A stretch of DNA of 64,000 bases, taken from Campylobacter concisus ATCC 51562. GTDB lineage: Bacteria; Campylobacterota; Campylobacteria; Campylobacterales; Campylobacteraceae. This document shows positions 49,137 through 56,109 of the stretch, piece after piece; the first letter of the stretch is position 1, and every line of letters begins with the position of its first letter. Under the pieces are notes generated by a model that was given only the letters and a program-made list of their open reading frames with translations, was not told the DNA's origin and searched no databases. The translations under genes were made by a program, and so were the position numbers. Where the stretch lies: NCBI RefSeq assembly GCF_000466745.1, contig NZ_ANNI01000001.1, forward strand, positions 62,001 to 126,000, in the 5' to 3' direction.

Positions 49137-50215
49137 ATTTAAAACAACTTCCATATCCAAACGTTATTGAAGTGCTTAAATATGATGAAATTTTAAATAA
49201 TGTTAAAAACCTTTTTAAAGAGCATTTAACTGATGATGAAATTTCACTACTTGAAAGTGATAACTACTCGGCTTTACTTGAAACATTGGCTTATAGAGAG
49301 TTGCTTTTGCGAGCCAGGATAAATGATAGCGTTAAGGCTATGTTGCTGCCATTTTCTACTGGAGATGACCTTGATAACATAGTAGCGATTTATGGCATAG
49401 AGAGACTAAAAGGAGAGAAGCCAACCGCGCAGAATGAATTTAGCCTCTCTATGCCAAGAAGCAGCGATACATATTTGCCAAAAGGGCTAATTTTACGCAG
49501 CGAAAATGGTGAAATCGCAATTTTAAAGAGTGAAGTTGTGATAAGAGCAAATGAGCTAAAAGCTGTTGGAGTGATCATCTTAGATGAGTTTACAAAAACC
49601 AGCAAAGCAAAGTGCGAATATATCCAAACACCACTTCCTTTCGTATTAAAAGCAAAACAGCTAAGTGAGTTTGAAGGCGGAGCCGAGCGTGAAAGCGATG
49701 ATAGGCTAAGAGAGCGTGCAGTTTTAAGTCTAGAGCGTTTCTCAACTGCAGGCAGTGCTAAAGCATATACTTATCAAACACTAAGCGCAAATGCAAAGGT
49801 GCTGGAGTGTAGTGTGCTAAATGGCGGTGCAGGTGTAGTTCAAATTTATCTAAAAACTACCGACATGAGCGAAGAGACACGCAAAGATGTGGAGAGCTTT
49901 TTAAGTGCCGAAAAGGTCAGGCCACTAACCGACAATCTAAGCGTGTTAAATGCTACAAAGATAGATGTAAAGGTAGTAGCTACTCTTGAGCTAACAGATA
50001 TGCTCTTTCAAGACGAAATTGCTAAGAGTATCTCGGCTCTGCTAACTACTCTTAGCCTTGGCGAGGATCTAAATTTAAGCTACATCTATAAAAATCTACA
50101 TCAAAACGGCGTTTATAGAGTAAGTCTTAAAGAGCCGCTTAATGATAAAAAGATAAGCGTAAAAGAATTTGTAAATTTAAGCTATGAGATAAGCTACAAA
50201 AAGGCTGAATTATGA
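49133..50215 (+). CDS. Baseplate protein J
   Basis: 360 residues, family length. Blocks: YSALLETLAYRELLLRARIN (about 44), LLPFSTGDDLDNIVAIYGIE (about 70), FEGGAERESDDRLRERAVLS (about 180-200) and STAGSAKAYTYQTLSANAKV, all typical of Mu gp47/P2 gpJ. It forms the wedge with W and I. Overlaps I by 4 bp. Confidence 0.93.
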   Translation: MNLKQLPYPNVIEVLKYDEILNNVKNLFKEHLTDDEISLLESDNYSALLETLAYRELLLRARINDSVKAMLLPFSTGDDLDNIVAIYGIERLKGEKPTAQNEFSLSMPRSSDTYLPKGLILRSENGEIAILKSEVVIRANELKAVGVIILDEFTKTSKAKCEYIQTPLPFVLKAKQLSEFEGGAERESDDRLRERAVLSLERFSTAGSAKAYTYQTLSANAKVLECSVLNGGAGVVQIYLKTTDMSEETRKDVESFLSAEKVRPLTDNLSVLNATKIDVKVVATLELTDMLFQDEIAKSISALLTTLSLGEDLNLSYIYKNLHQNGVYRVSLKEPLNDKKISVKEFVNLSYEISYKKAEL

Positions 50216-50832
50216 GCTTGCTACCTAATCACAAAAGTAAATTTGATAAGAAATTTGACTTGCTTTTTGGCGTAAGGTTTGAGGATCTAGACATTGGTGT
50301 CATAAATACTCTTGCAAGCAAAGCTCCAAAAAATTTACTGCCAGTACTTGCAGCTAGCTTTGATGTAGATATTGATGGACTAAACGAAAATGAAGCTAGA
50401 GAGCTCATAAAAAACGCTTTTGAGATACATTACTACTCAGGTACTTTTTATAGTCTAAATAAAGCATTAAGCGCACTTTATGCAGATGCCAAGGTTAAAG
50501 AGTGGTTTGATTATGCAGGACCGCCTTATCACTTCAAACTAGAGCTTGATGCAAGCAAAAATGGAGTAAGCCCACAGACACTAAAGAGATCTGATGAGAT
50601 CATAAACACCTATAAAAACGTGCGTAGCGTATATGATGGAGCAAGCATAAAAGCGACTGCTAGCATAAATTTAAAGGCTTATTCTTATACGTTTAGCGGT
50701 GAAAACATAAGCGTAGATCCTTACGTAATATCAAATATAAGCCAAAGAGCGAGTTTTAAAGTAGGAGCTACTACGCAGATAAACGAGATCATAAGCATAC
50801 CAGTCAATTTAAATGCTCAATTTTTTAGGTAA
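50212..50832 (+). CDS. Tail protein I
   Basis: 206 residues. LLPVLAASFDVDIDGLNENE followed by ARELIKNAFEIHYYSGTFYS and AKVKEWFDYAGPPYHFKLEL is the P2 gpI pattern. It is the last wedge component and the docking site for tail fibres, which the next gene encodes. Confidence 0.9.
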   Translation: MSLLPNHKSKFDKKFDLLFGVRFEDLDIGVINTLASKAPKNLLPVLAASFDVDIDGLNENEARELIKNAFEIHYYSGTFYSLNKALSALYADAKVKEWFDYAGPPYHFKLELDASKNGVSPQTLKRSDEIINTYKNVRSVYDGASIKATASINLKAYSYTFSGENISVDPYVISNISQRASFKVGATTQINEIISIPVNLNAQFFR

Positions 50833-50852
50833 TAAAATTTAAAAGGAAAGCA

Positions 50853-52277
50853 ATGAAACAATATACAATTCTAACTGCAAACGGCATCAATAAGCTTTTA
50901 AAAACAGCTAGCAATGGAAGCAAGATCATACTAAAAGAGGTGGTTGTCAGCGATTTTGATGGCGAGCTAAGTGAAAGCATAACAACTATACCAAATGAGA
51001 AGTATAGAGGTGCAATAAATGCAATAACAATAAACGAGAGTGACAGCAATATTCTTGATGTTGATGCGATAATACCACCTGATGTTGGTGGTTTTTACAT
51101 AAAAACTGCTGGTATTTTTTGCGATGATGGCTCACTCTTTGCGGTGGCGCGCCTGGCCGACACATACAAGCCGCTTTTGAGTGAAGGAAGTAGCAAAGAT
51201 ATCACACTTAGCTTTAGGCTACAAATAGCAAATGCAAATGACAGCATCGTGCTCAAAGTGGATAATAACGTAGTGCTTGCCACAAGAAAGTGGAGTGATG
51301 CCACGTTTTTAAAAAAGACCGACAAGATAGATGCCTACACAAAACGCGAAAGCGATGATAAATTTGCTCTAAAAACCGAACTAACGGACGGCTTGCCGAT
51401 AGGTGCGTATCTAAGCTATCCAAGCCAAAAGGTTATACCAGCAGGGTTCTTAATAGCTGACGGCAGAAGCCTTAAGAAGTCTGAATATGCAGAGCTATTT
51501 AATGTATTGGGTTACGTATATGGTGGCTCAGGTGAAAACTTTAACTTGCCAAATTTCTCTGATGGTAAGTTTATGCGTTCTATTGGGGGCAATGCTGCAC
51601 AGCTTGGTGTAGTGCAACAAGATGAAATAAAATCACACTCACACAGTATAGGCCAGCAGCCAGGGGTAGGACAATCAAATAATGGTGGGACGGGTGGCTT
51701 TGTTGGTCAAAATAGCTATATGCAATCAGGTGTGACAGGTGGTAACGAAACACGTCCATACAATATGGCGGTAGTTATCATCATAAAAGCCAAAAATGTA
51801 AATACCCCAGCAGCTGGGCAAATCGACAAAACAATACTTGCAACCGAAACAAAAGCAGGCATAACCAAACTAAAAAACTCTATAACAGCACAACAAGAAG
51901 ATGTAGCCGTTACAGAGAGAGCGGTAAGAGAGTTTGTGAACAATAGCCAAAACGGAATAGGTGTAGGTCAAACTTATAAAAAAGTGTGGGATCAAAGAGA
52001 CCTAAACACTTACTACCCAAATACCACAAATAAGCCTATATTAGTGTGTGTTAGCATTGAAGCCAATAATACTGATATACCGGTATCTGTGATTGTAGAT
52101 GAGGTAATGGTTTTAACAGCTGATTTGGACAACTATACAAACTATAGTTTTTCTTTCATAGTACCAGCAGGCTCAAAATACAAACTAGCTACATTAACAA
52201 ATCCTAGTTACAAAAAGAGGGATTTGCTTACGGAGATTAATAATGAAAAACTAAATACTTGGTCTGAATTAAGTTAA
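50853..52277 (+). CDS. Tail fibre protein H with tail-collar domain
   Basis: 474 residues. The N-terminal attachment domain (about 1-150) is of the DUF3751-type: YRGAINAITINESDSNILDV, PPDVGGFYIKTAGIFCDDGS and VARLADTYKPLLSEGSSKD. A collar domain follows about 190-310 (LPIGAYLSYPSQKVIPAGFL, NLPNFSDGKFMRSIGG, IKSHSHSIGQ) with HSHS metal-site residues. The C-terminal 140 residues are unique and probably bind the receptor. Determines host range. No inverted repeats for fibre switching seen. Confidence 0.88.
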   Translation: MKQYTILTANGINKLLKTASNGSKIILKEVVVSDFDGELSESITTIPNEKYRGAINAITINESDSNILDVDAIIPPDVGGFYIKTAGIFCDDGSLFAVARLADTYKPLLSEGSSKDITLSFRLQIANANDSIVLKVDNNVVLATRKWSDATFLKKTDKIDAYTKRESDDKFALKTELTDGLPIGAYLSYPSQKVIPAGFLIADGRSLKKSEYAELFNVLGYVYGGSGENFNLPNFSDGKFMRSIGGNAAQLGVVQQDEIKSHSHSIGQQPGVGQSNNGGTGGFVGQNSYMQSGVTGGNETRPYNMAVVIIIKAKNVNTPAAGQIDKTILATETKAGITKLKNSITAQQEDVAVTERAVREFVNNSQNGIGVGQTYKKVWDQRDLNTYYPNTTNKPILVCVSIEANNTDIPVSVIVDEVMVLTADLDNYTNYSFSFIVPAGSKYKLATLTNPSYKKRDLLTEINNEKLNTWSELS

Positions 52278-52293
52278 AAAGGAGAGCAAAAAG

Positions 52294-52593
52294 ATGAAAT
52301 ATTATAAAGATAGTAGCAATGAAATCTATGCTTATGATGACAATGTCAGCAAAGAAGCTTTAGCTGCAAGCGTAGAAAAGTTTAGTTTAACACCTTTAAC
52401 ACAAAAGGAGATAGAGGAGTATTTAACGCCAAAAATAGACGAAAGGGCTAAGGCTTTAGCACAGCTTGAAGCGGATATAAAAGAATGCGAGGATGATATA
52501 AAGCATGCTCTTATTATCGGCAACACGGCAGTGTTAGAGAGCTTGCGAAACGAATATAAGGAATTAATAATTCAAAGAGAGGGGCTGAAATGA
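52294..52593 (+). CDS. Tail fibre assembly-like small protein
   Basis: 99 residues. MKYYKDSSNEIYAYDDNVSK and FSLTPLTQKEIEEYLTPKI are like the starts of fibre-assembly chaperones (short YxD motif, then LTPLT..E). A helical C-terminus follows. It lies right after the fibre gene. 4-bp overlap with the next gene. Confidence 0.65.
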   Translation: MKYYKDSSNEIYAYDDNVSKEALAASVEKFSLTPLTQKEIEEYLTPKIDERAKALAQLEADIKECEDDIKHALIIGNTAVLESLRNEYKELIIQREGLK

Positions 52594-52856
52594 GCTATTT
52601 TTTAATCTGCATGTTGTCGCTAATAGTTGGCATTTTGCTATGCCCTATCGTGATTTTTTTACGTGCTAGAAAATGCGAGGGCTGGGACAATAGCAATATG
52701 ACAAACATTGTCAGAGTGTTCGCCCACTTGGCGACACACCCTGACGACTTCGGCAAAATGTACTATGAAAATGGCAAGAAACCATTTTGGTACCTCTCAG
52801 GTGACGAGTTCACAGATGTGGTTCAAACTAGACCAACACAAAAGGATAAGAAATGA
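52590..52856 (+). CDS. Small membrane protein, 88 residues
   Basis: One N-terminal transmembrane helix (YFLICMLSLIVGILLCPIVI) followed by a soluble tail with TNIVRVFAHLATHPDDFGKM and PFWYLSGDEF. Such proteins recur beside fibre genes in Campylobacter-type prophages; function unknown. Overlaps neighbours by 4 bp on both sides (ATGA). Confidence 0.6.
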   Translation: MSYFLICMLSLIVGILLCPIVIFLRARKCEGWDNSNMTNIVRVFAHLATHPDDFGKMYYENGKKPFWYLSGDEFTDVVQTRPTQKDKK

Positions 52857-53020
52857 GAGTAAAAATTAAAAGGTGCGAAATTTGCGCATCAAAGCTGGAT
52901 AAAGACGGCGCTTGCACTTGGAGCGAGTGTCCTAAGTGCCCAGAATACAAACAGAGCGAAACAAAAGAGAATGAGAAGCCAAGTAAGAAGTCAAAAAAGG
53001 AAAATGATGCTAAAGAGTAA
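52853..53020 (+). CDS. Small zinc-finger-like protein, 55 residues
   Basis: The ATG overlaps the previous stop. MRVKIKRCEICASKLDKDGA, then CTWSECPKCPEYK: Cys at CEIC and a C..CPKC group could bind zinc. The Lys/Glu-rich tail overlaps the next gene's start (53004) in another frame. Confidence 0.6.
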   Translation: MRVKIKRCEICASKLDKDGACTWSECPKCPEYKQSETKENEKPSKKSKKENDAKE

Positions 53021-53642
53021 AGAGATATTGCGTCTTATAATGATCATTTTAGTAGAGCTTATGCTTGAGATCCTCTCATTTGTAGTTGTGCCAGTTGCAT
53101 TACTATTTTGTAAAAAAGATGATGAACATCTGCCAAAGATATTTAGGTGGTTTGAAGATGCAAACGACTATTACGATGGTAAGTGTGCTGCTATCAATGG
53201 CGATAGTGGCTGGAGAGAGAAGCACTATCCTGAACCAACCAATAGAACATATAAAGCAAGACTTCTTTGGCTCTTACGCAATAAGATAGGACGCTTTTCG
53301 AGTGAGATTAACGGCGTCAAAGTAGATGATGTAAATCCATATAGTATACAAACGATAGGTGATCCCAATATTGCCAGTAATGGCGGCAAAGAGAGTGGTT
53401 TTTGTAAAGTTACTTGCACTTTAAAAGATGGCAGGGAGCGTTTTGGACTTTACAAAACGATCCGCTACAAAGGCTTTTTAAGTGGCTTTTATTGTCGCAT
53501 TTATGTCGGATGGAAGCTTATGGATATAGCAGGGGCAAATGCCTTAAATTTTAAAGAGTTCACCCAGAAAGATGATAAGAAACATCTAAAAACGGTGTGG
53601 TGTATAAATCCATTTAAAAAAGTAAATCAAAAAGGAGAATAA
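53004..53642 (+). CDS. Hypothetical membrane-anchored phage protein (DUF7338-like)
   Basis: Start at ATG 53004 or 53007 after AAAAAAGGAA; an upstream in-frame ATG at 52971 lacks an SD. About 212 residues with one transmembrane helix near the N-terminus (LRLIMIILVELMLEILSFVV), then a soluble domain with FEDANDYYDGKCAAINGDSG, WREKHYPEP and LSGFYCRIYVGWKLMD. It resembles a family common in P2-like prophages of unknown role. It may be involved in lysis or exclusion. Confidence 0.6.
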   Translation: MMLKSKEILRLIMIILVELMLEILSFVVVPVALLFCKKDDEHLPKIFRWFEDANDYYDGKCAAINGDSGWREKHYPEPTNRTYKARLLWLLRNKIGRFSSEINGVKVDDVNPYSIQTIGDPNIASNGGKESGFCKVTCTLKDGRERFGLYKTIRYKGFLSGFYCRIYVGWKLMDIAGANALNFKEFTQKDDKKHLKTVWCINPFKKVNQKGE

Positions 53643-53644
53643 AA

Positions 53645-53794
53645 ATGGCAGCAAAATTTGGGGAGCGCGCGGGCAAAGCAGCACATCAACTGCTTGATGT
53701 GCGTCCGCAAGCGAGTGAGCGAGTATATCGCACTGCGATACGAGCGATGGCACATAGCGCATGCCAAAGACTAATTAAAGGAGAGAAAATATGA
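53645..53794 (+). CDS. Small protein, 49 residues, carrying repeat copy 2
   Basis: ATG 53645 follows AAAAGGAGAA and the stop overlaps the sheath ATG (ATGA), so translation is coupled. Product MAAKFGERAGKAAHQLLDVR, then PQASERVYRTAIRAMAHSAC. Its middle is encoded by the repeated hairpin element, so it may be an exapted repeat instead of a conserved gene. Confidence 0.45.
   Translation: MAAKFGERAGKAAHQLLDVRPQASERVYRTAIRAMAHSACQRLIKGEKI
53707..53750. repeat. Copy 2 of repeated hairpin element (before sheath gene)
   Basis: Matches 35631-35676 apart from one substitution, one missing G and the loop (ACT instead of GAAA). Stem TATCGC/GCGATA at 53726-53740. Confidence 0.75.
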
Positions 53795-54954
53795 GTGCTA
53801 AATTCGGAGTAAACGTAACCGTCTCAGCTGAGGCAGCAAGACCAATAGCAGTAGAAAGTACTACACCTATTGGTATAGCAGGGTATGAAGAGGTGCTAGA
53901 GCCGGGCCTACATTTTTATATGACAACAGCAAAGGCACTTGAAGCTCTTGAAGCAAAATACAAAGCAAAAAAGGATGCGAGCCAAGCTTTTAAAAAAGGC
54001 TCTATTTATAGGGCTTTAAAAGGTATTGAAGATCAGGCCGTAAATACTCAAATAATTTTAAGTGTATTTACAAAAGATGACGATGAGGACACAAACGATG
54101 AGATCACGGAGTGCAAAAGTGCCGTCACAGCGTTTGCTAAGGCAAAATCACGCTTTGGTTATAGCCCAAATTTAATAATCGCGCCTGGCTTTAGCCATGA
54201 AGATGCGATTAAAGGCGAGATAGAAAAAATGGCAACCAGGCTAAAAGCAACTGGTATTGTAGATCTAAAAGCAGATGACGCAGCAGCAGCCATTGTTAAA
54301 ATGGGCGATTTTGGTACAAATAGGCTAGTTGCCGCTTATCCAAATGTCAAGGTTTGGGATGATGAAACGAACGCTTATGTCTATGAGGGGCAAAGTGCGA
54401 GAATAGCCGGCATGATAGCCCATACAGATGGCGCAAGCGAGTTTGGATATAGCGACAGCTATTCAAACAGGGTTATGATAGGAATTTCGGGCACGCAAAT
54501 AGACGTGGATTTTGAGTTAGGTGAAACTTGTACAGCTGATGAGCTTAGAGCAGCAAAAATTTCTACCATCATTAGAGAGAGTGGCTTTAGGGCTTGGGGT
54601 GGTGAAACGAGTGACCAAGATACTATTTGGCAAGATCTAGCACGTGTTAGGATATTTGATCGTATTTCGCAAGCTTGCCAAAAGGGAGTGCTGTTTGCGA
54701 TCGATAGAAAAGCTAGTGAGCTTTATCATGCAAAAAGATCAGTTAGCGAGCTCCTTCGTCAGCTAGTTGGAGCAAAGGTACTTCTTGGATATGAGCTTAG
54801 CTGGAGTGCAAAAAACACCGACGCAACTATCACGGCTGGCAAATTTTACCTTGATGTCAGAATGCAAAACAATCCAATCGTTAAGCAGCTTACACTTGAT
54901 TTTATCTACGTGGATAAATACGGTAGCGTTTTGATGGATGAGTTAAACAAATAA
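53791..54954 (+). CDS. Tail sheath protein (gpFI)
   Basis: 387 residues, close to P2 FI (396). KFGVNVTVSAEAARPIAVES at the start, AVTAFAKAKSRFGYSPNLII (about 110), GMIAHTDGASEFGYSDSYSN (about 210) and a conserved C-terminal domain with GFRAWGGETSDQDTIWQDLA (about 265), VRIFDRISQACQKG and NPIVKQLTLDF. Forms the contractile sheath. It confirms a myovirus. Confidence 0.93.
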   Translation: MSAKFGVNVTVSAEAARPIAVESTTPIGIAGYEEVLEPGLHFYMTTAKALEALEAKYKAKKDASQAFKKGSIYRALKGIEDQAVNTQIILSVFTKDDDEDTNDEITECKSAVTAFAKAKSRFGYSPNLIIAPGFSHEDAIKGEIEKMATRLKATGIVDLKADDAAAAIVKMGDFGTNRLVAAYPNVKVWDDETNAYVYEGQSARIAGMIAHTDGASEFGYSDSYSNRVMIGISGTQIDVDFELGETCTADELRAAKISTIIRESGFRAWGGETSDQDTIWQDLARVRIFDRISQACQKGVLFAIDRKASELYHAKRSVSELLRQLVGAKVLLGYELSWSAKNTDATITAGKFYLDVRMQNNPIVKQLTLDFIYVDKYGSVLMDELNK

Positions 54955-54966
54955 AGGAGATAAACA

Positions 54967-55479
54967 ATGAAAAGACAAATTCCTCAAGTAATCCAAGAAG
55001 GTAACGTTTACATAGATGGCATCGGCTATCTTGGTGTAACAAAAAAGCTTAAGCTTCCCACAATAGAGTTTGAAATGATAGAGAGCAAAGGAGCTCTTAG
55101 CACAAATTACACAACTGGCATGCTAAAGGCAACAGAGGTTGAATTTACAGTTAGTGTGTTAGATAAAAACATGTGGGTAAATTTAGGACTAAACAGCTTT
55201 ACCAATCGCATTCCGTGGCTTTTTAAAGCTAGCATTTTCCAAAGCGGCAAAAGTAAAACTGTGCCTTTTAGCGCAGCCTTTACTGGAGATATTATCAGTT
55301 ATGAAGTATCTGAGTTTGAAAGCGGAAAAGAGCTAGAAGTTACTATTAAGCTATCAGCTCATTTTGTGGACATCAATGTGGATGGTGTGCCGATGGTGCT
55401 AAAAGATAGTGAAAATATGATATGCGTTATAGGCGGAGTTGATTATATGGCAGGGGTTCGCTCAAATTTAGGAGAGTGA
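54967..55479 (+). CDS. Tail tube protein (gpFII)
   Basis: 170 residues, family length 172. RQIPQVIQEGNVYIDGIGYL (about 2-21), KLKLPTIEFEMIESKGALST and TGMLKATEVEFTVS are the FII pattern. Forms the inner tube through which DNA passes. 12 bp after the sheath gene with AAAGGAG SD. Confidence 0.92.
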   Translation: MKRQIPQVIQEGNVYIDGIGYLGVTKKLKLPTIEFEMIESKGALSTNYTTGMLKATEVEFTVSVLDKNMWVNLGLNSFTNRIPWLFKASIFQSGKSKTVPFSAAFTGDIISYEVSEFESGKELEVTIKLSAHFVDINVDGVPMVLKDSENMICVIGGVDYMAGVRSNLGE

Positions 55480-55552
55480 TTTTTATACTAAGCCTGCTTG
55501 TTTTACTTTGATATGTAGCCAAGCAGGCAAAAACAACAAAAAGGATACAGGA

Positions 55553-55777
55553 ATGAAAGAGATAAAGATAAAAGATGAAATTTGGCAAATGCACGCACCA
55601 AAAGTAAGAACCATTAAGATGGCGGATGAAAATGGTGGTAGCGATATGGTAAAGACTATCTACATGATAGCTGCACTTTGCAATAAGACACAAGATGAAG
55701 TTGAAAATTTGGAGTTTAAAGAATTTATGTCTTTGCAAAAGGCGTTAAATGATTTTTTAGACGTAAGGGCGGAGTAA
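55553..55777 (+). CDS. Tail assembly chaperone gpE
   Basis: 75 residues in the zero frame from ATG 55553 (AAGGA upstream). MKEIKIKDEIWQMHAPKVRT and DMVKTIYMIAALCNKTQDEV followed by FKEFMSLQKALNDFLD resemble P2 gpE. A slippery heptamer at 55753 near the 3' end gives access to an extended product. Coats the tape measure before tube assembly. Confidence 0.82.
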   Translation: MKEIKIKDEIWQMHAPKVRTIKMADENGGSDMVKTIYMIAALCNKTQDEVENLEFKEFMSLQKALNDFLDVRAE

Positions 55778-55911
55778 ATAACGAAAATATCGCCCTTATA
55801 GCTCATGTTTTAGGCTATGGATATAGCGAGATAATAAATCTTAGTTTGAGTGATTTTAGTGAGTTTTTAGAAATTTCAGTAAAGATCTTAAAGGCTAAGA
55901 ACGAGTTATAA
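55753..55911 (+). CDS. gpE' extension read after a -1 frameshift
   Basis: T TTT TTA at 55753-55759 is in the correct X XXY YYZ phase of gpE. Slipping back one base opens a frame through NNENIALIAHVLGYGYSEII to a stop at 55909-55911, adding about 50 residues. The design matches P2 E+E' and lambda G-GT. The frame is closed upstream by a TGA at 55747, so it has no start of its own. Confidence 0.8.
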   Translation, partial: FFRRKGGVNNENIALIAHVLGYGYSEIINLSLSDFSEFLEISVKILKAKNEL

Positions 55912-56063
55912 CTTCTTTGGTTTTACCTAATGCTAAGCCAGCGGTGCCAATAAGGCTGCCAAGTATCCCTAAGCCAAAAACTAAGGCAATAAGCGTTTCA
56001 AAAAAGCCACTTGGTGAAACGAAAAAGAATAAAACGATAAAAATAGGAATGATTAAAGCCATT
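55895..56063 (-). pseudogene. Small membrane-protein gene broken by a one-base homopolymer shift
   Basis: Leftward ATG 56063 has a good SD (AAAAGGATTTAAA before it) and reads MALIIPIF, then leaves frame in a run of six T. In the next frame the sequence continues as FFFVSPSGFFETLIALVFGL and GILGSLIGTAGLALGKT, a credible two-helix membrane protein, to a stop at 55895. One base fewer in the run would restore a 56-codon gene. Either a true pseudogene, a slippage-switched gene, or a sequencing error. Confidence 0.5.
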
Positions 56064-56109
56064 TTAAATCCTTTTTAAAAGGGATTATATCGTATTTTAA
56101 AGGAAAGAT

